Made by a program: the position numbers and the translations under genes
Origin: Pseudomonas sp. GM50
GTDB taxonomy: Bacteria; Pseudomonadota; Gammaproteobacteria; Pseudomonadales; Pseudomonadaceae
NCBI RefSeq assembly: GCF_000282375.1
Contig: NZ_AKJK01000100.1
Span: 91,196-155,195 of the forward strand
Direction: 5' to 3'
Length of the DNA stretch: 64,000 bases
Notes under the pieces: generated by a model
Databases searched by the model: none
Told to the model about the DNA's origin: nothing
Seen by the model: only the letters and a program-made list of their open reading frames with translations
Shown here: piece by piece, positions 17,337 to 25,930 of the stretch
Numbering within the stretch: the first letter of the stretch is position 1
Layout: each line of letters starts with the position of its first letter

Positions 17337-18962
17337 ATGTCCCTGCGTAATCTGAAAATCGCGCCTCGAGCTTTCCTGGGTTTCGCCTTCATTGCCTTGC
17401 TGGTGATCGTGCTGGGTGTGTTTGCAGTGAACCGCATGTCGATCATCCGCCAGGCCTCTGTCGATATGGAAATGACGCAGTTACCCAGCATCGGGTTTCT
17501 GGGTAACATGACGGAAAACGTCCTGCGGCTGCGGATTCTCTCGTTCCGCGTACTGGTCAACCGTGATCCGGCGGCCCTGCAGGAAGCCCAGACCCGCATC
17601 GGCGTGCTCGTCGACAAGGTGCGCAGCGCCCAAACCAGTTATGCCGCCTTGCCGGCCGGTCCTGAAGAAGCGGCGCTGTACAAAACCTTCGCGGCAACCC
17701 TCGACAACTACATGCAAGCCCAGAGTCAGATGCTGGAGCTGTCGCGGCAGAACAAGCTCGATGAGATGCGTACCCTGATCAACACGCGGATCAAGGAGGG
17801 CACCGATCAGATGGGCGAGCAACTGAACAAACTGGTAGCGCTCAACGCCGCCGATGCCAAAGCCGCGTCGGCCAAGGCGGGCGAGCACTACAGCGAAGCC
17901 TTTATCGGCATCGTGACGGTGTCGGTGATCGCTTCGTTGCTGACCGTGCTGCTGGCCTGGCTGTTGACCCGCAGCATCCTCACACCGCTGAACCGTGCGG
18001 TGCTCGCGGCCGAAACCATTGCCGGCGGCAACCTGAGCAAGGTCATCGAAGTCGACGGCAACGACGAGCCGGCCCGTTTGCTTGGCGCCTTGTCCGCCAT
18101 GCAGATCAACCTGCGCAAAACCATCGAACAGATCGCCGGCTCCGCGACGCAACTGGGCGCCGCCGCTGAAGAACTCAGCACCGTGACCCAAGAAGCGTCC
18201 CGTGGCCTGCAACAGCAAAATAACGAAATCGAACAGGCCGCCACCGCCGTCAACGAAATGACCGCCGCCGTGGAAGAAGTGGCGCGCAATGCGGTATCGA
18301 CCTCCGAAGCATCGAACCAGTCGACACAAGCCGCTCGTGAAGGTCGTGACCGGGTGGTGGAAACCGTCGACGCGATCCAGACCATGACCCATGACGTGCA
18401 GAACACGGCGTTGATGATCGAGGGCCTGGCCGCTCAGGGCCGCGACATCGGCAAAGTGCTGGACGTGATCCGCGCCATTGCCGAGCAGACCAACCTGCTG
18501 GCCCTCAACGCCGCGATCGAAGCGGCCCGTGCCGGGGAGGCCGGACGTGGCTTTGCGGTAGTAGCAGACGAAGTTCGGGCGCTGGCTCATCGCACCGCGC
18601 AGTCGACCCAGGAAATCGAGAAGATGGTCGCCGGCATCCAGAACGGTACAGGCGAAGCGGTCTCGTCGATGCAGCAAAGCAATCAGCGCACCCAAAGCAC
18701 CCTGGAAATGGCCCGTGCGGCGGGTGTTGCCCTGGAGCAGATCACTTCATCGATTCACCTGATCAACGAGCGCAACCTGGTGATCGCCAGCGCCTCGGAA
18801 GAACAGGCTCAGGTGTCCCGTGAAGTCGACCGCAATCTGGTAAACATTCGCGACTTGGCCACCCAGTCCGCCGCCGGTGCCAACCAGACCAGCGCCGCCA
18901 CCCATGAATTGTCGCGATTGGCGGTTGATTTGAACGCGATGGTGGCGCGTTTCGTGATTTGA
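17337..18962 (+). CDS. Methyl-accepting chemotaxis protein
   Basis: The 541-residue inner-membrane chemoreceptor has membrane segments at about 11-31 and 186-209, enclosing a mostly helical periplasmic four-helix-bundle ligand domain. A HAMP domain and a long cytoplasmic signalling coiled coil follow, with the conserved hairpin tip EQTNLLALNAAIEAARAGE. There is no C-terminal CheR/CheB tether pentapeptide. I place the start at MSLRNLKIAP; the frame stays open upstream through repeat DNA, but those codons do not look like protein. The attractant is unknown. Confidence 0.94.
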   Translation: MSLRNLKIAPRAFLGFAFIALLVIVLGVFAVNRMSIIRQASVDMEMTQLPSIGFLGNMTENVLRLRILSFRVLVNRDPAALQEAQTRIGVLVDKVRSAQTSYAALPAGPEEAALYKTFAATLDNYMQAQSQMLELSRQNKLDEMRTLINTRIKEGTDQMGEQLNKLVALNAADAKAASAKAGEHYSEAFIGIVTVSVIASLLTVLLAWLLTRSILTPLNRAVLAAETIAGGNLSKVIEVDGNDEPARLLGALSAMQINLRKTIEQIAGSATQLGAAAEELSTVTQEASRGLQQQNNEIEQAATAVNEMTAAVEEVARNAVSTSEASNQSTQAAREGRDRVVETVDAIQTMTHDVQNTALMIEGLAAQGRDIGKVLDVIRAIAEQTNLLALNAAIEAARAGEAGRGFAVVADEVRALAHRTAQSTQEIEKMVAGIQNGTGEAVSSMQQSNQRTQSTLEMARAAGVALEQITSSIHLINERNLVIASASEEQAQVSREVDRNLVNIRDLATQSAAGANQTSAATHELSRLAVDLNAMVARFVI

Positions 18963-19002
18963 GATAGGGTTGAAACTGGACCTCGCGCGTTAGGAGAAGT
19001 AC

Positions 19003-20190
19003 ATGCGCTATTCAGCCTTGACCCAACGAATCGATGGTGACGGAGCGGCAGCCTGGAAGATTCATGATCGAGCGCTGGAATTGCGCGAGCAGGGCGTCGA
19101 CGTGCTGCTGCTGTCGGTCGGCGACCCGGATTTCGATACACCGCTGCCGATCGTTCATGCCGCGATCGACAGCCTGTTGGCTGGCGACACCCATTACTCG
19201 GATGTACGCGGCACCCGCACACTGCGCAGCAGCATCGCCAGCCGTCATCAGCGGCGCAGCGGTCAGGAGGTGGATGCCGACCATGTGATCGTGCTGCCCG
19301 GTGCGCAGTGCGCGGTGTATTCGGTTGCCCAATGCCTGCTCGACCCAGGCGACGAAGTGATCGTTGCCGAACCGATGTACGTGACCTATGAAGGCGTGTT
19401 CGGCGCCTGCGGGGCCAGCGTGGTGCCGGTGGCGGTGCGTCCGGAGAACGGCTTTCGGGTTGAACCGGCGGATGTCGCGGCGCTGATCACCCCGAAAACC
19501 CGCGTCATCCTGCTCAACAGCCCGAACAACCCTTCCGGTGCCAGTCTGTCGTTGAAGAGTTGGCAGGCGTTGGCGGCGCTGTGTGTGCGGCACGACCTCT
19601 GGCTGATCAGTGACGAGGTCTACAGCGACCTGTTGTATGAAGGCGAGCACATCAGCCCGGCCAGTCTGCCGGGTATGGCCGAGCGCACGGCTACCCTCAA
19701 CAGTTTGTCCAAATCCCATGCCATGAGTGGCTGGCGGGTGGGCTGGATGATCGGCCCCAAACCATTGGCTGAACACTTGATGCATCTGTCGCTGTGCATG
19801 CTGTTCGGGATTCCGGATTTCGTCCAGAAAGCAGCGCAAGTGGCGCTAGATAAAGATTTGCCGGAAGTGGCGCTGATGCGTGAGGAATATCGCCAGCGTC
19901 GCGATCTGGTGTGCGCGAGGCTGAGCGGTTGTCCGGGCATCCGGCCGATCAAACCCGATGGCGGGATGTTCGTGATGGTCGATGTGCGCCAGACCGGGCT
20001 CGGCGCGCAAGATTTTGCCGAGCGGCTGCTTGAAGTGTATGGCGTGTCGGTGCTGGCCGGCGAAGCCTTCGGGCCTAGCGCGGCGGGGCATATTCGCATT
20101 GGCCTGGTGGTGGATCAGGTGAGGCTGGCGGATGCGTGTCAGCGGATTGCGTCGTGTGCGGCGGAGTTGCTGCAGGTGCGGCGGGCCTGA
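19003..20190 (+). CDS. aruH: PLP-dependent aminotransferase, AruH-like
   Basis: The 395-residue class I/II (fold type I) aminotransferase has Lys237 (NSLSKSHAMSGW) as the pyridoxal phosphate lysine and the cofactor-binding SDEVY at 203-207. The sequence strongly resembles, from memory, the arginine:pyruvate transaminase AruH of P. aeruginosa (shared MRYS..TQRI.GDGAAAW start and SVGDPDFDTP). AruH starts the arginine transaminase route, yet its partner AruI (2-ketoarginine decarboxylase) and the aruRS regulators are not next to it here. Treat the symbol as a family guess. Confidence 0.72.
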   Translation: MRYSALTQRIDGDGAAAWKIHDRALELREQGVDVLLLSVGDPDFDTPLPIVHAAIDSLLAGDTHYSDVRGTRTLRSSIASRHQRRSGQEVDADHVIVLPGAQCAVYSVAQCLLDPGDEVIVAEPMYVTYEGVFGACGASVVPVAVRPENGFRVEPADVAALITPKTRVILLNSPNNPSGASLSLKSWQALAALCVRHDLWLISDEVYSDLLYEGEHISPASLPGMAERTATLNSLSKSHAMSGWRVGWMIGPKPLAEHLMHLSLCMLFGIPDFVQKAAQVALDKDLPEVALMREEYRQRRDLVCARLSGCPGIRPIKPDGGMFVMVDVRQTGLGAQDFAERLLEVYGVSVLAGEAFGPSAAGHIRIGLVVDQVRLADACQRIASCAAELLQVRRA

Positions 20191-20216
20191 TCGATTTGTG
20201 TTGAATTTGATGGCCT

Positions 20217-20294
20217 CTTCGCGGGCAAGCCTCGCTCCTACAGGGGATTTGTGGTGTTCACAAAACCCTGTAGGAGCGAGGCTTGCCCGCGAAG
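20217..20294. repeat. Family A repeat pair downstream of the aminotransferase
   Basis: Inverted arms are separated by about 26 bp between the convergent aminotransferase and kguD genes. Confidence 0.88.
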
Positions 20295-20319
20295 ACTGAC
20301 TCACAGACGCCAAATGTCC

Positions 20320-21297
20320 TCAGCCCTTCCACGCCCGCCCATTCACCAGATTAGCCGGTCGCTCCCCAGCCAACGCCGCCAACAGATTCTCCACCGCACA
20401 TCGGGCCATCGCCTCCCGCGTCTCATGCGTCGCCGACCCAATATGAGGCGTCGCCACCACGTTGTTCAACTGCAACAACGGCGAGTCATTCCCCAGCGGC
20501 TCACGCTCGAACACATCCAGCCCCGCCGCGCGAATCCGCTTTTGCTGCAACGCTTCGATCAGCGCCGCTTCGTTCACCACCTTACCCCGGGAAATGTTGA
20601 TGAAGATCGTCTCGGGACGCATCAGGGCGAACTGTTCGGCGCCGATCAACCCTTCGGTTTCAGCGGTCAGCGGCAACGTCAGGCAAACGAAATCGGCCTG
20701 CTGCAGCAATTCGCCCAGGCTACGGTATTGCGCGTTGAATCGCTGCTCCACCGCCGGTTTCGGTGAATGGCTGTGATACAAAACCGGCATGCCAAAACCG
20801 AAATGCCCGCGTTGCGCCAATGCCTCACCGATCCGCCCCATGCCAATGATGCCCAGCGTCTTGCCGTGCACATCGCTGCCGAAATGCGCCGGGCCGATGT
20901 TGCGGTTCCACTGGCCGGTACGCACCATGTTCGCCAGTTCCACCACCCGCCGCGCGGTGGCCAGAATCAGCGCGAAACCGGTGTCGGCGGTGGTCTCGGT
21001 CAACACGTCCGGTGTGTTGCTGAGCAGAATCCGCCGTTCGGTCAGGTAGTCGATGTCGTAGTTGTCGACGCCGACGGACACGCTGGCAATGGCTTCCAGG
21101 TTTGGTGCCAGATCCAGTAACCCGGCGTCCAGTTTCAGACTGGCGCCGAGCAACCCTTGGGCGCGGGGCAGGGCCCGGCGCAGTTGCGCCAGGCCCTCGG
21201 CGTCGAGGCTGTCGATCAGCGTCACCTCGGTGTGCTCATGCAAGCGAGCCATCAGCAGCGGCGAGAGTTTCTTGTACAGCACAACCTGCTTTTTCAT
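20320..21297 (-). CDS. kguD: 2-ketogluconate 6-phosphate reductase / D-2-hydroxyacid dehydrogenase
   Basis: The 325-residue NAD(P)H-dependent enzyme has nucleotide-binding GMGRIG at 152-157 and the catalytic Arg237 (SRGK), Glu266 (REPLG) and His285 (TPHIGS) of the D-2-hydroxyacid dehydrogenase family. In the Pseudomonas kgu pathway this last gene reduces 2-keto-6-phosphogluconate to 6-phosphogluconate. It begins 21 bp after kguT. An ATG three codons upstream (21306) is also possible, but GAG is better spaced for 21297. Confidence 0.9.
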   Translation of the reverse strand: MKKQVVLYKKLSPLLMARLHEHTEVTLIDSLDAEGLAQLRRALPRAQGLLGASLKLDAGLLDLAPNLEAIASVSVGVDNYDIDYLTERRILLSNTPDVLTETTADTGFALILATARRVVELANMVRTGQWNRNIGPAHFGSDVHGKTLGIIGMGRIGEALAQRGHFGFGMPVLYHSHSPKPAVEQRFNAQYRSLGELLQQADFVCLTLPLTAETEGLIGAEQFALMRPETIFINISRGKVVNEAALIEALQQKRIRAAGLDVFEREPLGNDSPLLQLNNVVATPHIGSATHETREAMARCAVENLLAALAGERPANLVNGRAWKG

Positions 21298-21318
21298 CGT
21301 CGTCATCTCTACATCAAA

Positions 21319-22605
21319 TCAAGAATGAGCCGCCACCGGCCGGTGCACAGCGACCCGGTCACTGGCGCCGGGCTTGAGGAAAATCGTCAGCACCACCGAC
21401 AGCAACAACGCGCCGCTCATCAGCAGATAAGAGGCACCGGGCGATCCGGTGGAGCTGTTCAGGTAACCGACCAGATAAGAGCCACCAAACGAACCGAGCG
21501 CGCCCATGCTGTTAATCAGCGCCATGGCCCCGCCTGCAACGTTGGCCGGAAGAATCTCCGGGACGATGGCGAAAAACGGTCCATAAGGTGCGTACATGCA
21601 GGCGCCGGCAATCACCAACAGCGTGTAGGACCACCAGAAATGTTCCGCGCCCAAGGCATAGGAGCCATAGAACGCAATCGAGGCGATCAGCAGCGGCGGC
21701 CAGACGAAGCGTTTGCGCTTTTGCAGTTTGTCCGAGCCCCAGGACACCAGCAGCATGCCGATCACCGCCGCCAGGTACGGCAACGCCGACAGCCAACCGG
21801 CTTCGATCATGTCCATTTTCGCCCCAGCCTTGAGGATCGACGGCAGCCACAGCACGAAACCATAGACGCCGATGCTCCAGCAGAAAAACTGCAAGGCGAG
21901 GATGATCACCTTCGGCGAGCGGAAGGCTTCGGCGTAGTTTTTCACCGCTTTGATGCCGACCTGTTCGGCGGCCAGGGCGCTTTCCAGGTCGTGCTTCTCC
22001 TGGTCGCTCAGCCACTTGGCCTGAGCCGGACGATCATCGGCCAGACGCCACCAGATAAATGCCCACAGCACCGCCGGCAAGCCTTCGATGATGAACATCC
22101 AGCGCCAGCTGAAATGCTGGATCAGGTAGCCCGACACTACCGACATCCAGAGCATGGTCACCGGGTTGCCGAGGATCAGGAAAGTGTTGGCGCGTGAGCG
22201 TTCGGCGCGGGTGAACCAATGGCACAGGTACACCAGCATCGCCGGCATCACCGCGGCTTCGACCACCCCGAGCATGAAGCGAATCACGATCAGCCAGTAG
22301 GCGTTGGAGACGATCCCGGTCAAGGTCGCCAGGCCACCCCAGAGGATCAGGCTGACGAAAATCAGTTTCTTCACGCTGTGCTTCTGGGCGTAGATCGCGC
22401 CCGGAATCTGGAAGAAGAAATAACCGAGGAAGAACAGCGCACCGAGCAGGGACGACAGCCCGGGGGTAATCATCAGGTCCGCCGCCATGCCGGAGGCGGC
22501 GGCGAACCCGTAGTTGGCGCGGTCCAGATACGCCAGGCTGTAGGTGATGAACACGATCGGCATGATGTACCACCAGCGGCGGGTGGCCAGTGTTGCGGTT
22601 TTCAT
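21319..22605 (-). CDS. kguT: 2-ketogluconate MFS transporter
   Basis: The 428-residue inner-membrane permease has twelve predicted helices and the ACS-family motif ITYSLAYLDRANYGFA at the N-terminus. Position in the ptxS-kguEKTD order identifies it as the 2-ketogluconate importer. GGAG sits 8 nt before the ATG. A 101-bp gap holding a REP-like pair separates it from kguK, so expression may be uncoupled from kguEK. Confidence 0.92.
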   Translation of the reverse strand: MKTATLATRRWWYIMPIVFITYSLAYLDRANYGFAAASGMAADLMITPGLSSLLGALFFLGYFFFQIPGAIYAQKHSVKKLIFVSLILWGGLATLTGIVSNAYWLIVIRFMLGVVEAAVMPAMLVYLCHWFTRAERSRANTFLILGNPVTMLWMSVVSGYLIQHFSWRWMFIIEGLPAVLWAFIWWRLADDRPAQAKWLSDQEKHDLESALAAEQVGIKAVKNYAEAFRSPKVIILALQFFCWSIGVYGFVLWLPSILKAGAKMDMIEAGWLSALPYLAAVIGMLLVSWGSDKLQKRKRFVWPPLLIASIAFYGSYALGAEHFWWSYTLLVIAGACMYAPYGPFFAIVPEILPANVAGGAMALINSMGALGSFGGSYLVGYLNSSTGSPGASYLLMSGALLLSVVLTIFLKPGASDRVAVHRPVAAHS

Positions 22606-22685
22606 AGTGATGCTCCTGAGCTTGTTGTTTTTGTCGCAGCAGGTAACGGTTTTGAATCGGTTTTTTGCGGTGACTGTCAGGGCCT

Positions 22686-22752
22686 CTTCGCGGGCAAGCC
22701 TCGCTCCTACGGGATCGCGCAAGACCTGTAGGAGCGAGGCTTGCCCGCGAAG
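22686..22752. repeat. Family A repeat pair overlapping the 3' end of kguK
   Basis: Inverted arms have only a short spacer. The arm from 22728 encodes part of the KguK C-terminus and the arm to 22710 supplies its TAG stop codon. Confidence 0.88.
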
Positions 22753-23693
22753 ACGGCCTCAAATTCAGCATCCATTTCGGCCCGATCGGGCAACCCCTCC
22801 ATATCCCCACGGCTCTGCACCGCGCGGCTGCCGATCCAGTTGGCACGCTGCACGGCTTGGGCAATGCAGTGGTTTTCCAGCAGGGCACTGATCAGGCCGA
22901 CGGCAAACCCGTCGCCGGCACCGACCGTATCGACCACCGTTTCCACCGGCACGCCTGCAACGAAACCTTCATCCAGATGGGTTCGGTAATACGCGCCGTG
23001 CGGCCCTAGTTTGATCACCACGGCTTCAGCGCCTTGGTCGAGGTAAAACGCCGCGATGTCGGCGGGGTCTTCGAAACCGGTGAGCAAGCGTCCTTCGCTC
23101 AAACCCGGCAGCACCCAATGGGCGAGAGCGGCGAGGCGGTTGATCTCGGTGATCATCTGTTGCTCGCTGGCCCACAGACTCGGGCGCAGGTTCGGGTCGA
23201 ACGACACGCTACGCCCGGCATTGCGCATGCGGATCATCAGTTCGAAAGACATTTCCCGGGCCGATGCCGACAGCGCCGGGGGAATGCCCGTGGCGTGCAG
23301 ATGCCTGGCCTCGAGCAGTTGCGGCGCAATGGACTGCACCGACAAATGACTGGCGGCCGACCCGCGTCGGAAGTACTCGACAACCGGATCGCTGCCATCA
23401 TCGCAGCGGGACTTGAGCTGAAAACCGGTGGGGTGCGCCGGGTCAATGTCGATGTTGCTGCAATCCAGGCCTTCTTTCTCCAGCGTATCGATGACGAACC
23501 GACCCAGAGAGTCAGCACCCACCCGGCTCAGCCAGGCGACGTTAAGCCCCAACCGCGACAAGCCAATGGCGACATTACTGTCGGCGCCGGCAATGCGCTT
23601 GTGGAAGTGGCCGACGTCAGCCAGTTCACCGTTCTGCTCGGCGACGAACATCGCCATGGTTTCACCGAACGACAGAATATCGATCTCAGACAT
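22707..23693 (-). CDS. kguK: 2-ketogluconokinase (PfkB family)
   Basis: The enzyme phosphorylates 2-ketogluconate at C6 after import. The 328-residue protein has the ribokinase fold, an N-terminal GGADSN-like region (AGADSNVAIGLSRLG near 35) and the catalytic GAGD at 258-261 (Asp261 as base). Its start overlaps the kguE stop by 8 nt, suggesting translational coupling. The last 14 residues (FAGKPRSYRSCAIP) are read from REP-like DNA, so the natural C-terminus has been replaced; the catalytic core is untouched. Confidence 0.93.
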   Translation of the reverse strand: MSEIDILSFGETMAMFVAEQNGELADVGHFHKRIAGADSNVAIGLSRLGLNVAWLSRVGADSLGRFVIDTLEKEGLDCSNIDIDPAHPTGFQLKSRCDDGSDPVVEYFRRGSAASHLSVQSIAPQLLEARHLHATGIPPALSASAREMSFELMIRMRNAGRSVSFDPNLRPSLWASEQQMITEINRLAALAHWVLPGLSEGRLLTGFEDPADIAAFYLDQGAEAVVIKLGPHGAYYRTHLDEGFVAGVPVETVVDTVGAGDGFAVGLISALLENHCIAQAVQRANWIGSRAVQSRGDMEGLPDRAEMDAEFEAVFAGKPRSYRSCAIP

Positions 23694-24468
23694 GAGCAGG
23701 CTCCAGGCGGGATTGACCGAGGCGGGCGAGGGTGGCGACGTGCTCGGTAGTCAACTGCACCAGGTCATCGCCTTGCAGCGGATACTCCGCCGCGCGCATC
23801 ACGCCTTGATCCATGTGCCGTAGCAGTTGACCCCACAGATGCAGGTCGCTGGCGGCCGGCGGCACCGCTACCAATTTGCCGTCGGCCCGGCGAGCCACCG
23901 CTTTGCAGTGCACGTAACCGACGTGTCGGCCGAGTAAGCGCGCGGCACTGGCGGCGGACTGGTCATGCCATTGCCAGTTGCCGATGTCGAAGGTCATTTT
24001 GATCGGCAGCTGATGTTGTTCGACGTCGGCGAAGAAACGCTGGAACGGTTCGATGCGACCGCCGTGCAAGGTCTGGTCGTTTTCCACCAGCAGCTGCACC
24101 GGGCTCTGTTGCAACTGCAGCGCCAGTGTTTGCAGATCGTTGTTGTCGGTGAAATAGCCCAGGGAGACTTTCAGCCATTTGGCGCCGAATGCCTCGGCGC
24201 GCTTCAGGGTCGAGAGCAGTTCAGGATTGGGGGCCGACTGCCCGGCCAGCCACAATTCCATCGGTGAGGAATAGACGCTTTCGAGCCCCAGGGCCTGGCT
24301 GGCGTCGGCCAGTTGCGTGGGGCTTTCAAGGGTCAGCAACTCTTCGCGCCATTCGATGCGCGTGGCGCCAGCGGCGGCCAACACGCCGATAAACGAGCCC
24401 TGACCGCGTTCACGAACAAGGTCGGCGCCGTAGCTGGAAAGGCTGATGGAAACGGGTGGTTTGTTCAT
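23686..24468 (-). CDS. kguE: KguE, sugar phosphate isomerase/epimerase-like protein
   Basis: The 260-residue protein has the xylose-isomerase-like TIM-barrel (AP-endonuclease-2) fold, with typical segments VENDQT near 128 and FDIGNWQW near 160. It is the first gene of the kgu operon, and its exact step is not well defined. A PtxS palindrome lies 13 bp upstream of the start, so repression would block the whole kguEK unit. Confidence 0.9.
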   Translation of the reverse strand: MNKPPVSISLSSYGADLVRERGQGSFIGVLAAAGATRIEWREELLTLESPTQLADASQALGLESVYSSPMELWLAGQSAPNPELLSTLKRAEAFGAKWLKVSLGYFTDNNDLQTLALQLQQSPVQLLVENDQTLHGGRIEPFQRFFADVEQHQLPIKMTFDIGNWQWHDQSAASAARLLGRHVGYVHCKAVARRADGKLVAVPPAASDLHLWGQLLRHMDQGVMRAAEYPLQGDDLVQLTTEHVATLARLGQSRLEPAHV

Positions 24469-24481
24469 TGTTCTACACCTC

Positions 24482-24495
24482 TGAAACCGGTTTCA
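24482..24495. promoter_or_regulatory. PtxS operator upstream of kguE
   Basis: The sequence TGAAACCGGTTTCA is a perfect 14-bp palindrome identical to the PtxS site known from other pseudomonads. It is identical to the copy upstream of ptxS. Confidence 0.93.
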
Positions 24496-24540
24496 TTTTT
24501 GGTCAAAAAAATATTGATGTGAGTTATGTGGTGATCTTTG

Positions 24541-24627
24541 GGGCCTCTTCGCGGGCAAGCCTCGCTCCTACAGGGATCTGTGGCGTTCACAAAACCGTAG
24601 GAGCGAGGCTTGCCCGCGAAGAGGCCC
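24541..24627. repeat. Family A repeat pair between ptxS and kguE
   Basis: Inverted arms with extended symmetry (GGGCCTCTTCGCGGG / CCCGCGAAGAGGCCC) lie between the ptxS stop codon and the kguE operator. Confidence 0.88.
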
Positions 24628-24633
24628 GAATAT

Positions 24634-25659
24634 TCACCGAAGATTCCCCAGGGTTGACCCCCGAACAATCAACCGCGCCGGAAAATCCAGGGTCCGCACC
24701 GGCCCGTCATCCCCGCGCAGTCGCTTGAGCAAACACTCAAACGCACTCGCCCCAATCTCCGCCGTCGGCTGGGCCAGCGCGGTAATCCCGTTCCCCACCA
24801 GCGGATACCAATCCAGATCATCCAGGGCAATCAACCCGACATCCTCGAACAGATTGCACTTCAACTCACGCAACGAATGAGTGCTGGCCAGCGCGGCGAT
24901 ACCGTTGGCGCAAAACAGTGCTTTCGGACCAGGGCCAGGAGTTTGCAGAAAGGTTTTCAAACGAGCGGTCAGATCGCCGCCAGTTTCAACCACCGCCCCC
25001 GAGAGCGCCGGACGCTGCTCGATCTGCGCCTTGAAACTGCTGACCCGCTCGATCCGCGAACTGGTGCCGTCATACGGCTCGGTCACCAACAGCACATCGC
25101 GATAACCGCGTTCTTCAAGGTGGGCAACCGCCATCTCGACGGCGGCCGGATTGTCCAGCCCCACCAGATCGCTATCGAGCTGCTCGACCTTGCGATCCAC
25201 CAGCACCATGGGCATTTCTTGATGTAACTCGCGCAGCTCATCGCGGTGATGGCCGAGGGTGTTCACGATCAAGCCTTCGATGTTGTACGAACGCAGCAAC
25301 GCCAAGTGCTGGCGCTCCTGCTCATCATCGCGATCGGTGTTGCACACCACCAGGCTGTAACCGTGCTGACGGCAGGCGGTTTCCACCCCGTGCATCACGG
25401 CAATCGAATAAGGGTTACGGATATCGGCCACCAGCATACCGATCAGACGCGTGCGCCCACGTTTCAGGCCGCGGGCCATCTGGTTCGGGCGATAGCCCAA
25501 TTCGCTGATCGCCTGCTCGATGCGCAAGGCAATGGCATCGGAGAGCAGGGCACGGTCGTCGCCAATGAAGCGCGAGACGCTGGCCTTGGACACGCCGGCG
25601 TGTTCGGCGACGTCGAGCATGGTCACGCGGCTGCGTTGGGCGGCGGAGAAGTCGTTCAT
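24634..25659 (-). CDS. ptxS: PtxS, LacI-family repressor of 2-ketogluconate genes
   Basis: The 341-residue repressor has a LacI-type helix-turn-helix (TMLDVAEHAGVSKASVSRF, about 13-31), a hinge and a periplasmic-binding-protein-like effector domain. In Pseudomonas PtxS binds TGAAACCGGTTTCA and is released by 2-ketogluconate. Two exact copies of that site occur here, one 50 bp upstream of this gene and one upstream of kguE, so autoregulation and control of the operon are expected. Confidence 0.95.
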   Translation of the reverse strand: MNDFSAAQRSRVTMLDVAEHAGVSKASVSRFIGDDRALLSDAIALRIEQAISELGYRPNQMARGLKRGRTRLIGMLVADIRNPYSIAVMHGVETACRQHGYSLVVCNTDRDDEQERQHLALLRSYNIEGLIVNTLGHHRDELRELHQEMPMVLVDRKVEQLDSDLVGLDNPAAVEMAVAHLEERGYRDVLLVTEPYDGTSSRIERVSSFKAQIEQRPALSGAVVETGGDLTARLKTFLQTPGPGPKALFCANGIAALASTHSLRELKCNLFEDVGLIALDDLDWYPLVGNGITALAQPTAEIGASAFECLLKRLRGDDGPVRTLDFPARLIVRGSTLGNLR

Positions 25660-25708
25660 GTTGGGCGACCTTGTTATTGGAATTATCAGGAGTCCAGTAA
25701 TGTAAGCC

Positions 25709-25722
25709 TGAAACCGGTTTCA
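25709..25722. promoter_or_regulatory. PtxS operator upstream of ptxS
   Basis: A second exact copy of TGAAACCGGTTTCA, 49 bp from the ptxS start codon. Confidence 0.93.
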
Positions 25723-25809
25723 TGAAGCACCAAATGCAAGGCCTGCGTCAAGTCGTCGCGGGATGATGCCAACCTGAACTGCCGTCACAATCCGACGAAC
25801 GGCATTTAT

Positions 25810-25829
25810 ACCTGTCAGATCTGACAGTA
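25810..25829 (+). promoter_or_regulatory. Lux-box-like dyad 1
   Basis: ACCTGTCAGATCTGACAGTA contains a perfect 16-bp palindrome (CTGTCAGATCTGACAG) of the CT-N12-AG form bound by LuxR-family regulators; the AGATCTG centre is that of known rhl- and phz-type boxes. It lies 101 bp before the 273-aa gene start. A loose -10-like TAATCGATAT follows at about the distance expected if the box overlaps -35. Confidence 0.65.
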
Positions 25830-25930
25830 GCCAATAAGAACACCCTCGGCGCCTAATCGATATCAAAGGACTGTGTGTTTTCAAGAGCGTGGGCATTAGC
25901 AACTTGTGCCATTCACTGAGGAATTTCCAG

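Noticed and set aside
17481..18695. 404-codon frame antisense to the chemoreceptor gene
   Set aside because: It mirrors a highly conserved MCP signalling domain and has no features of its own.
24456..24728. Short frames reading SRASLAPTG, KPRSYG or similar peptides at many places
   Set aside because: These are translations of the family A repeats; the same peptides recur wherever the repeat does.
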